NCBI GenBank assembly: GCA_015663225.1
Contig: DQSO01000081.1
Location: 1 to 6,852 of the forward strand
Length of the DNA: 6,852 nucleotides
Direction: 5' to 3'
Source of the DNA: Campylobacterales bacterium
Lineage (GTDB): Bacteria; Campylobacterota; Campylobacteria; Campylobacterales; QNZT01
Both the position numbers and the translations under genes were made by a program. The notes beneath the pieces were generated by a model. That model was not told where the DNA came from and did not search any database. It worked only from the letters and a program-made list of their open reading frames with translations. This document shows, in pieces, positions 1-6,800 of the stretch; within the stretch, counting starts at the first letter, position 1, and each line of letters opens with the position of its first letter.

Positions 1-2
1 CA

Positions 3-419
3 AAATTTGAAGCATTGAAAGTTGCTGGTGCAACATTGTATGTACTAGGAGATGATAGAGATGAAGCGATTGAAGAGGGTACATTGGATCAGTACTGGTT
101 TTATGAAATACTTAAAAACAAAAAACCTCTTCCTAAAAATGTAACTCTAGTTGATCTAAGAGTTAAAGAGAGATATGATGCTGAGCATATTGAAGGTGCT
201 GTAAATGTTCCATATGATGATAAGACTGAAGAGATTGATTTGAGTAAGTTACCAAAAAAAGGTGCTATCATATTTTATTGTCGTAAAGGTATGAAGTCAA
301 TCGCTGTAAGAGGTATGTTAAAAGGTGATCTTGCAAAAAGATCATTTGTTTTTGATGCTACTTATAAGTGTGACAAGAAGTACAAAAACTGTAAACTTAC
401 ACCAAATGAGTTTATATAA
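3..419 (+). CDS. Rhodanese-domain protein, 3' part (5' end outside window)
   Basis: The frame is open to the window edge (KFEALKVAGATLY...), so the TTG at 15 is an internal Leu codon, not a start. The visible 138 codons hold one rhodanese (sulfurtransferase) domain: VDLRVKERYDAEHIEGAVNVPY is the substrate-side CH2A-like strand/loop, and FYCRKGMKS is the active-site loop. Its Cys would carry the persulfide (about residue 93 of the visible part). The tail is unusual: the usual rhodanese ending (GG...W) is replaced by a Lys-rich stretch with two Cys spaced CX6C (YKCDKKYKNC). The N-terminal part seen here precedes the domain and may belong to another domain upstream. The gene ends 30 nt before the thioredoxin gene. 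The family moves sulfane sulfur between thiols and carriers, and next to a sulfide dehydrogenase gene a role in sulfur oxidation is plausible but inferred. Cellular location is unknown because the N-terminus is missing. Confidence 0.85.
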   Translation, partial: KFEALKVAGATLYVLGDDRDEAIEEGTLDQYWFYEILKNKKPLPKNVTLVDLRVKERYDAEHIEGAVNVPYDDKTEEIDLSKLPKKGAIIFYCRKGMKSIAVRGMLKGDLAKRSFVFDATYKCDKKYKNCKLTPNEFI

Positions 420-426
420 CCTAAAT

Positions 427-452
427 CATAAGAGAGTTTAAACTCTCTTATG
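427..452. repeat. Perfect 26-bp palindrome over a start codon
   Basis: Each half reads CATAAGAGAGTTT on its own strand, with no mismatch and no spacer. As RNA it could form an 11-bp stem with a UUAA loop. It fills nearly the whole gap between the rhodanese stop (417-419) and the thioredoxin gene, and its last three bases are that gene's ATG (450-452). The only SD-like stretch, AAGAGAG at 430-436, is in the left arm. Downstream is GAAAAAAAT, not a T-run, so it is not a standard intrinsic terminator for + strand transcripts. It could be an operator for a dimeric regulator, an RNA hairpin that hides the RBS and start codon, or an mRNA processing site. Confidence 0.8.
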
Positions 453-926
453 AAAAAAATATTAATATCCATATCATTTATATTTAATCTTTTATATGCA
501 GATAATATTGATGTTAATAAAATACTGATTGAAGCAAAAAATAGTAATAAAAATCTATTGATATTTGTACACTCACCTAATTGCTCATACTGTAGAAGAA
601 TGATCAGTCAAAACTTTAAAAGTAAAACCATATTATCTCACATAGAAAAAAACTTTATAGCGGTATTTATAGATATATATGATAATGGAAAAGTTACTTT
701 CAATAACTTTAAAGGTAGTAAAAAAGAGTTTGCAGATCATATAGGTTCTGTTGCAGTTCCAGCTACTACTTTTGTAGATAAAGATGGAAAAATAATCTAT
801 AATTTTATAGGCTATAGAAATATAGATGAGTACCTAATAGAGTTGAAATATATCTCTTCAAAGAGTTATAAAGAAATATCTATAGAGAGTTATAGAGAAA
901 AAATTGAGTTTGAAAGTGATGACTAA
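450..926 (+). CDS. Periplasmic thioredoxin-fold protein (CSYC)
   Basis: The protein has 158 residues. It opens with a Sec signal peptide (MKKILISISFIFNLLYA, likely cleaved before Asp18), which supports this ATG despite its weak ribosome site. The mature part is a thioredoxin fold: FVHSPNCSYCRRM gives the redox pair Cys45-Cys48, and VAVPATTFVD gives the cis-proline Pro104 and the following strand; KDGKIIYNFIGY completes the core. It resembles the thioredoxin_7/DsbD-gamma/SoxW-like group of exported thiol-disulfide proteins rather than cytoplasmic TrxA (which has CGPC). It most likely reduces or exchanges disulfides or persulfides on periplasmic sulfur-oxidation or cytochrome proteins. The partner is not shown by the sequence. 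The 3' end overlaps the next gene by 8 nt, so the two are translationally linked. SoxW is a tempting name, but no soxYZ or soxB is visible here to support it. Confidence 0.85.
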   Translation: MKKILISISFIFNLLYADNIDVNKILIEAKNSNKNLLIFVHSPNCSYCRRMISQNFKSKTILSHIEKNFIAVFIDIYDNGKVTFNNFKGSKKEFADHIGSVAVPATTFVDKDGKIIYNFIGYRNIDEYLIELKYISSKSYKEISIESYREKIEFESDD

Positions 927-1374
927 AGTGGAGTTTAAAAAACTAGAGAGTGTAGAAAATATCAAAGAGGTAGTTGCAAATCTTTTCGATATTGAGCTAA
1001 ATATAGCTGGTGGTTGGGGATATGGTAGTGAAAGTGCTTTAAAGGTTGAGCAACTTGATATACCTATTGAACAGTTTATAAATATGTTTACAACTTTAAG
1101 ATCAAATGTAGAGATGAACTTTGATAAAAAAGAGAAATATGGTGGCATAACACTTAGTTTAGAAGAGCTAAAAAGTTTAGATATTGATAATACCCCGTAT
1201 CAAATAGCAAGGTTTAATCTATCAGCTATGAGTGAAAAAGTATCTGCTGAGTTTATAAAAGAGTATAAAGAAAACTATGGAAAAAAAGAGTTTGATATAG
1301 GTGAACATTTTAAAAGAAGAAAAGAACAAACACTAACTAGAGTTGTAGAGTGTTGGTTTTATATGAAGGAATAG
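919..1374 (+). CDS. Small uncharacterised cytoplasmic protein
   Basis: I do not recognise this protein. I chose the ATG at 919, giving 151 residues and an 8-nt overlap with the thioredoxin stop. A TTG at 904 and a GTG at 928 in the same frame are alternatives, but neither has a better ribosome site. There is no signal peptide or membrane segment, so it should stay in the cytoplasm. It is mixed charged/hydrophobic with a short glycine/aromatic motif GGWGYG (residues 31-36), a basic patch FKRRKEQ near residues 131-137 and a single Cys (145). The tight packing between an exported thioredoxin and an exported flavoprotein (1 nt before the next ATG) suggests co-expression and possibly a role in maturation or regulation. 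It is a real gene by codon pattern and operon fit, though its function is unknown. Confidence 0.75.
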   Translation: MTKVEFKKLESVENIKEVVANLFDIELNIAGGWGYGSESALKVEQLDIPIEQFINMFTTLRSNVEMNFDKKEKYGGITLSLEELKSLDIDNTPYQIARFNLSAMSEKVSAEFIKEYKENYGKKEFDIGEHFKRRKEQTLTRVVECWFYMKE

Positions 1375-1375
1375 A

Positions 1376-2659
1376 ATGAATAGAAGAGATATGATAAAAG
1401 GCTCACTAGTAGCTTTTGTTGCGATAACTGCAACTCCGATTTTAGCTGATACTGTAGCAATAAAAGCTCCTAAAATCGTTGTAGTAGGTGGTGGCTGGGC
1501 TGGTCTATCTTTAGTTAGAAATATAAAAGAAGATATTCCAAATGCAAAAGTTACACTTATAGAAAAAAGAGATCACTTTGTATCATGTCCAGCTAGTAAC
1601 TCTTGGCTTTTTGATTTAGTTGATTTGGAGTTTTTAACACATAGTTATATAGAAGCTGCAAACAATCACGGTTATGATTTTATACAAGCTACGGCTACTG
1701 GACTTGATAGTAAGAAAGATATATTAAAGACTACAGTTGGTGATATAGAGTATGATTATTTAGTATTTGCTACTGGGATTGAGTATGATTATCATGAGCA
1801 AACAAAGGGAGATATGAAATTAGCAAAAACTCTACATGATAACTACCCTCCTGCTTTTATACCTGGAAGTGAACATCTTACACTTAAAAGAAAGATACAA
1901 AACTTTAAAGGTGGAAATTTCATCATAACAGTACCAAGTGGCAACTATCGTTGTCTACCTGCTCCATATGAGAGAGCTTGTCTTTTAGCAGATCACTTTA
2001 AAACTAACAATATAAAAGGTAAAGTTTATCTTCTTGATGAAAATAACTCTATAACTATAAAAGAAGAGGGATTTAAAACAGCATTTAATAAACTTTATAA
2101 AGATCACTTAGAGTATATAACTTCAGCTAAGATTTTGAAGTATGATTTGAAAAATAAAATTGTTGAGACTGAGTTTGATACAATATCATTTGAAGATGCA
2201 AGTTTTTATCCAAATGTAAAAGCACCTAAGCTTTTAGAAGATTTAGGATTGACAACTAAGACAGCATACAACAGAGTCGAAGCAAATATAGATCACCTAA
2301 CATATAAGTTTAAAGGCTTAGACAATGTTTATGGTTGTGGTGACATACGACCTATGGGGTTTTCAAAGTCTGGAAATACAGCTTATACAGAGGGACAGAA
2401 CTTATCTAAAATGATTGCAAATACTATAAAAGGTAAAACATTAAAGTGGGAATCTCCAACAACTCTATGTATATCTTTAGTTTCAATAAAACCTCAACAA
2501 GAGATTTCACTTATATCTGAGTACAAGTATGGCAAAAATGGTGAAACACAGTTTGATAGTACATTTACTGATGAAAAGTGGAAGAGTAATGGACTGGGAG
2601 AGAATAAAGCCCAATTTCACTGGGCACAATCCATGTATGATAAGATGTTTTATATGTAG
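1376..2659 (+). CDS. fccB: Sulfide dehydrogenase flavoprotein subunit (FccB/SoxF type)
   Basis: The protein has 427 residues. It starts with a twin-arginine signal (NRRDMIKGS then a hydrophobic run to PILA), so it is exported folded with its flavin to the periplasm. The FAD/NAD(P) fold follows: KIVVVGGGWAG (residues 33-43), FATG (131-134) and the second flavin motif CGD (321-323). Compared from memory with Allochromatium flavocytochrome c, Cys71 (FVSCPASN) sits where FAD is covalently bound. Cys193 (YRCLPAPYERA) and Cys365 (TTLCISLV) match the redox-active disulfide pair. The C-terminal FCSD flavin-binding domain is complete, ending HWAQSMYDKMFYM. The expected reaction is sulfide to sulfane sulfur/polysulfide with electrons passed to a cytochrome c subunit; no such subunit is in the window. 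A good SD, AAGGA at 1366-1370, lies 5 nt before the ATG, and the upstream gene ends 1 nt before it. A sulfide:quinone reductase is less likely given the Tat signal and C-terminal domain. Confidence 0.9.
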   Translation: MNRRDMIKGSLVAFVAITATPILADTVAIKAPKIVVVGGGWAGLSLVRNIKEDIPNAKVTLIEKRDHFVSCPASNSWLFDLVDLEFLTHSYIEAANNHGYDFIQATATGLDSKKDILKTTVGDIEYDYLVFATGIEYDYHEQTKGDMKLAKTLHDNYPPAFIPGSEHLTLKRKIQNFKGGNFIITVPSGNYRCLPAPYERACLLADHFKTNNIKGKVYLLDENNSITIKEEGFKTAFNKLYKDHLEYITSAKILKYDLKNKIVETEFDTISFEDASFYPNVKAPKLLEDLGLTTKTAYNRVEANIDHLTYKFKGLDNVYGCGDIRPMGFSKSGNTAYTEGQNLSKMIANTIKGKTLKWESPTTLCISLVSIKPQQEISLISEYKYGKNGETQFDSTFTDEKWKSNGLGENKAQFHWAQSMYDKMFYM

Positions 2660-2663
2660 GTAA

Positions 2664-2831
2664 AAAGGAGACTCTAAATCTAGAGGTGATATTTCTCTTG
2701 TAAACTTTAACCTTGCAAAAGGTGGAGAGGTAGGAAAACTACGACCTGCCATCGCTTTGGAGAAATTAGCCATTCTAAATGATGCAGAATTAGAAGTAAT
2801 TCAAAATTTACTTTGTAAAATCATAAAGTGA
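2664..2831 (+). pseudogene. Internally deleted MazF/PemK-family toxin remnant
   Basis: The frame from 2664 to the TGA at 2829 reads SRGDISLVNFNLAKGG, then EVGKLRPAIAL, then EKLAILNDAELEVIQNLL. The first part is the hallmark MazF/PemK N-terminus (RGDIYLVN...GsEigKtRPalv). The last part looks like its C-terminal helix (kla.L.d.el..i...l). The whole middle of the fold is missing, leaving about 50 codons where MazF has about 110. Between the upstream in-frame TAA (2661) and RGD there is no ATG, GTG or TTG, although an SD-like AAAAAGGAG (2662-2670) survives. No mazE antitoxin precedes it, since fccB ends just upstream. It is a dead fragment left after deletion, not a working mRNA interferase. Confidence 0.7.
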
Positions 2832-2846
2832 GATGAAAGAAACTGT

Positions 2847-2887
2847 TTGATTTATGTATATAAATAGTATATAGTAAAATATATAAT
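2847..2887 (+). promoter_or_regulatory. Probable sigma-70 promoter for the antitoxin-toxin pair
   Basis: TTGATT (2847-2852) and TATAGT (2870-2875) are separated by 17 nt, which places the transcript start near 2882, about 25 nt before the ATG at 2907. A perfect TATAAT (2882-2887) lies a little further down in the same AT-rich tract, but it would leave a very short leader. The region 2832-2906 contains no gene and suits a promoter reset between the mazF remnant and the antitoxin gene. Confidence 0.5.
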
Positions 2888-2892
2888 TTTCT

Positions 2893-2899
2893 AAAAGGA
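2893..2899 (+). promoter_or_regulatory. Ribosome binding site deciding the antitoxin start
   Basis: AAAAGGA ends 1 nt before an ATG at 2901 and 7 nt before a second in-frame ATG at 2907. The spacing favours 2907 as the true initiation codon. Confidence 0.55.
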
Positions 2900-2906
2900 T
2901 ATGACT

Positions 2907-3176
2907 ATGCACTCACTAGCACAGCTACAAAAACAACAAGTAGGACTTAGGCTTCCTGTCTATCTGGTAGAGCAGATAGACGAATTTACCAAAGAGTATA
3001 ATCTAAACAGAACAGATATTATCATAGAGTCTATAAAGTCGTATCTTGCTGAATAAGAAGCCAAAGAGTTTTATAAAAGCTTTGATGCATCTTGTAAAGA
3101 GTTAAGAGAGATTTTAGATGACCCTAAAAAGGCAGATGAGTTGCAAACACTTGATGAGTTGCTAGATGAACTATAG
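2907..3176 (+). pseudogene. Ribbon-helix-helix antitoxin cut by an in-frame stop
   Basis: From ATG 2907 the first 49 codons encode a ribbon-helix-helix DNA-binding domain. GLRLPVYLVEQID forms the beta strand and first helix, and the second helix runs from NRTDIIIESIKSYLAE. This is the CopG/RelB-like antitoxin class. A TAA at 3054-3056 then interrupts the frame. The same frame continues without another stop through KEFYKSFDASCKELREIL and DELQTLDELLDEL to TAG 3174, the acidic helical tail that normally wraps the toxin. A single CAA-to-TAA change would explain it. The intact protein would have been about 89 residues. The DNA-binding half may still be made as a 49-residue peptide, but it would lack its toxin-neutralising part. 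The end overlaps the toxin ATG by 11 nt, the standard antitoxin-first layout. Confidence 0.75.
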
Positions 3177-3499
3177 CCTTGTAGCTTTATCAACATTTTC
3201 AATCAAGTTAAAAAAATTGGCTAAAAAATATAAAAATATTAAATCTGATTTTCAAGAGTTAAAGCAAGAGTTGAGTCTTAATCCAAAGTCTGGAATAGCA
3301 CTGAAATATAATTGCTACAAGATATGAGTAGCCAACTCATCTAGATCTACAGGGAAAAGTGGAGGTTTTAGAGTTGTCTACTATTTTATAGATAACAATA
3401 ATAAAGTTTTCTTATGACAATCTACTCTAAAACAAAAAAGAAAACATATCTGATAATGAACTATTGGCACTTTTAAAAGAGAATGGATTAGATAAATGA
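3166..3499 (+). pseudogene. RelE/ParE-superfamily toxin, multiply inactivated
   Basis: The ATG at 3166 overlaps the antitoxin end. The reading runs FSIKLKKLAKKYKNIKSDF, then SGIALKYNCYKI, a TGA at 3325, VANSS, GKSGGFRVVYYFIDNNNKVFL, then continues in two other frames as IYSKTKK and ENISDNELLALLKENGLDK. The GKSGGFRVVYYF core and the YSK...NISDNEL tail are typical of RelE/HigB-like ribosome-dependent mRNA endonucleases. Lesions seen are Arg-to-stop at 3325-3327 (probably CGA or AGA to TGA), a one-base loss near 3412-3416, and a second one-base loss near 3438-3441. Repaired, it would be about 111 residues ending at TGA 3497, which overlaps the next ATG (ATGA). Only a 53-residue N-terminal piece could be translated, so it should be inactive. 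Confidence 0.8.
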
Positions 3500-3798
3500 G
3501 CGAATACCTACAATCAGAACTACCAGCCATAGAGCTTTTTAAAAAGTTAGGATACAAATACTTTGATGCTAAAGGCGAGATGTATGAAGTTATTCTTGAA
3601 TTAGTAAAAAAAGTTTTTATTGGAACACTAATTGCTAGGTTAATAATATATGACATTTTAACAAAAGGTAAGATTATGGAATTATTATTAGTAGGAAGTT
3701 TGGTTTTAGTAAAGTTTTATTTAAAAGGTTTTGATTATTTATTTGAGGCTTTAGGACTTAAAGATATTGAAAAAATTGAGTTAGGGATTCGGTTGTAG
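3496..3798 (+). pseudogene. Truncated HsdR N-terminus fused to unrelated sequence
   Basis: This is a 100-codon open frame whose ATG overlaps the toxin's TGA. Residues 1-35 (SELPAIELFKKLGY...YFDAKGEMYEVILE) match, from family memory, the start of a group of HsdR type I restriction subunits in which the sequence then goes on as EDRLR..L..INPW. Here that continuation is missing: after about 3600 the frame becomes a hydrophobic stretch (VFIGTLIARLIIYDIL, then LLLVGSLVLVKFYL) of unknown origin. Those 65 codons could be junk read-through. An internal ATG at 3676, preceded by AAAGGTAAG, could instead start a 40-residue small membrane peptide. This HsdR type is not the one encoded on the - strand next door, so it is a relic of a second restriction system. 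The ORF ends 29 nt before the convergent hsdR stop; I see no clear terminator in 3799-3827. Confidence 0.6.
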
Positions 3799-3827
3799 TA
3801 AGCATCTGTGCCAAGGGAGCTTTTGTA

Positions 3828-6800
3828 TTAAATACTCAACAACCTTTTGACAGTATCTTGCATAGCACACTTAAAAGCATCATCTTGAGATATCATTTTA
3901 TAAAGCTCTAGTTCACTTCGTCTTTGCTTATTCATAACTTCGTCAAATATTTTTACAAAAGCTAAATCTCTAGTGTGTGTATCAGGATTATCTGCATACT
4001 TACTCTCGTAATCTGGATGTTCTTTCATCTTTTGAGCCATATTTATAAATCGTACTCTTTGTTCCTGCGGTGTTGCATCCCATCCTTGAAACCATCTTTC
4101 ATTGAAGCTATTGATAATAGTATCTAATGGGTCTTTATCTTCATCACTACCAAAAGCACCTCTAGGGTTTGGGTTTTGTGGTTCTAGTTCTGTTTCACTA
4201 TCATCTAGTGATATAGTTGTATTTAACTTTACTCTTTCAAGCCCATAAGTAGATAAATCGACAGAGTTTAAAAGCTCATCTAGTATATCTCGATCTTTAT
4301 CTTGAATAATTAACTTTGGTATCAAGAATTTTAAAAACCAAAATAACTTCTCCCAGTTTACTATCTCGTACGGCATAATAGAAGCCATCTGTCCATATAT
4401 TTTTACAAACTGTTTTGCTTTGATTTTATAATCAGCTTTATCTTCATCTTTTAATTCCAATTCATTGTTAAAGCGTTCAGCCGATACATCTATGATAGGA
4501 CTAAGCTCACTAGCCTCATCTCCATTAAAGTATTTTTCACAAAAGTTTTCTACCTCTTCCCACTCATACACACCAGTATCATCTAAAGAATCTTTTAATT
4601 CATGAAGTACATTTACATCAGTAGCTCCACTTAAAGAAGTAGCAGTATAAAATGGATCAAATGAATCTTTTATATCTTCAACTTTATTAAAAAAGTCTAG
4701 TACAAATAAATCTTCTGTTTTTTTACCAAGTTTATTTGCGGATCGATTTAATCTTGAAAGTGCTTGAACAGCAAGTACACCTTGTAGTTTTTTATCTACA
4801 TACATTGATGTAAGTTTAGGCTGGTCAAATCCAGTTAAAAATTTATTTGCTACGACAAGTATTCTATACTCATCTGTATCAAATTTTTCACTTATATCTT
4901 TACTGGCAAAGCCATTTAGCTCATCTTCTGTGTACTCAATCCCTTTTACTTTTTTCTTGCCTGAAAATGCAATAATAGTTTTAAATGGATTTCCTAACTC
5001 TTTTAACTTTTTAGTAATTGCAAAATGGTATAAAATAGCAGTTTGGATATCTTGTGTAACTACCATTGATTTAGCTTTACCTTTTAGCTTTTTAGTATTT
5101 ACTATTTTATTTATAAAATGGTCTAAAATAATATCTGTTTTAGTGGCTATAGTTCTCTCATTTCTCTCTACATAAGCTCTTAACTTTTTCTGTGCTTTTG
5201 CAGTATCAAAAAGAGGATTTTCTTCTATTGACTTTTCTATCTCATAATAGCTTTTATATGTAGTATAGTTCGATAGTACATCTAATATAAACCCTTCTTC
5301 TATAGCTTGCTTCATACTATAAAGATGAAATGGTTCAAAAGTTCCATCTTCTTGTTCAACTCCAAATTTTTCTAATGTATTTGGCTTTGGTGTTGCCGTA
5401 AATGCCAAGTAAGAAGCATTACCTTTCATTTTTCTTGTTCTCATTATTTCTAGTATTGCATCTTGAGGATCTAAAGTCTCGTCATTCTCTGTATCTTTAC
5501 CCATTGCACGATTCATATTATCATGTGCTGAACCACTTTGTGAACTGTGAGCTTCATCTATAATAATTGCAAATCGTTTATCACTTAAATCAGCTATACC
5601 ATCAACTATAAATGGGAACTTTTGAATAGTAGTGATAATTATCTTTTTACCACTCTCTAAACTTGTTTTTAACTCTTGTGATGAGTAAGCGGGAGCTACT
5701 ATATTTTTCACTTCGCTAAACTCTTTTATATTGTCTCTTAACTGTTTATCTAGTAATCTTCTATCTGTCACTACAATTACTGAATCAAACAGTGGATTAT
5801 CTAACCCGCGATTACCTACTGTATCTAAGCTTTTAGGATAAGTTTCTATAAGCTGATAAGCAGCCCATGTAAGAGAGTTTGATTTACCACTACCTGCACT
5901 ATGCTGGATAAGGTATGTTTGTCCTACCCCTTTTATACTAGCATCTTCTATTATCTTTCTTACTGCATCTAGCTGATGGTATCTTGGAAAATAGAGTGTT
6001 CTCTTAGATAAAGCATCGCCATCTTTTCCATTAAGTCTTACAAAGTGCTGTATGAGTCCAGCAAGAGACTCTTTAGTAAACACTTCTTCCCATATATAAG
6101 CTGTTTTATGTCCATTCGGATTTACTGGATTACCTTTACCGTGATTATTACCTTTGTTAAACGGCAAGAAGAATGTTTTTTTACCATCTAACTTGGTAGT
6201 CATATATGCTTCATTAGTATCTACTGCAAAATGGACTATACATCTAGCAAAGTTTAGGAGTGGTTGTGTAGTGTCTCTATCTTCCCTGTATTGCTTTTGT
6301 CCATGCACCTTAGCATTTTGCCCTGTCCATTGGTTTTTAAGCTCCATAGTGATGATAGGTAAGCCATTTATGAATATAACCATATCTATCTCTTGTAGAG
6401 GATTAGTTTTTGAATAAGTAACTTGTCTTGTAACACTAAATTCATTACTATCAAATCTTTTTTTAATAGCTGACGAACTTGAAGCAAGTGGAGCTACATA
6501 CATCAAAGTAAAATGTGCATTATCTACATCAAGACCTTTACGAAGCAGTTTTAAAATCCCATACTTTTTTATCATCCTATCTAGTCTTTGAATGATTTTT
6601 AGTTTGTATTGAGGATCTCTTTTTAATTTATCTAGTTCTTCTTCTTGCGTTGATTCTAAAAAGTGCCAAAATCGTTTTTCATCTATGGCATACTCTTTAT
6701 TAAAATCACTATTAAAACCTACATAAAAATTATTTTTAACTCCATATGTAGGTGTTGATTCACTTACACCATTTTTCAACTCTTCAGCAGTTGTACCAGT

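Noticed and set aside
15..17. TTG start for a 134-residue rhodanese
   Set aside because: The frame stays open to the window edge and there is no ribosome site; the gene begins upstream of the window.
904..906. TTG start for the unknown protein (156 residues)
   Set aside because: It would extend the overlap with the thioredoxin gene to 23 nt without a better ribosome site; ATG at 919 is the simpler start.
858..1148. Minus-strand open frame of 96 codons
   Set aside because: It lies opposite the unknown + strand gene and has low-complexity Ser/Phe composition typical of an antisense shadow.
2609..2625. GCCCA/TGGGC hairpin as a terminator for fccB
   Set aside because: It lies inside the conserved C-terminal coding region and is not followed by a T-run.
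2507..2773. Minus-strand open frame of 88 codons
   Set aside because: It is antisense to the fccB 3' end and the mazF remnant, whose + strand translations match known families.
3381..3656. Minus-strand open frame of 91 codons
   Set aside because: It is antisense to the RelE toxin remnant and HsdR stub; no recognisable domain.
4930..6417. Plus-strand open frames at 4930-5175 and 6154-6417
   Set aside because: Both are shadows inside the intact minus-strand hsdR gene.
6777..6779. TTG start of hsdR
   Set aside because: Family-like N-terminal sequence continues upstream in frame to 6851, so the TTG is an internal Leu codon.
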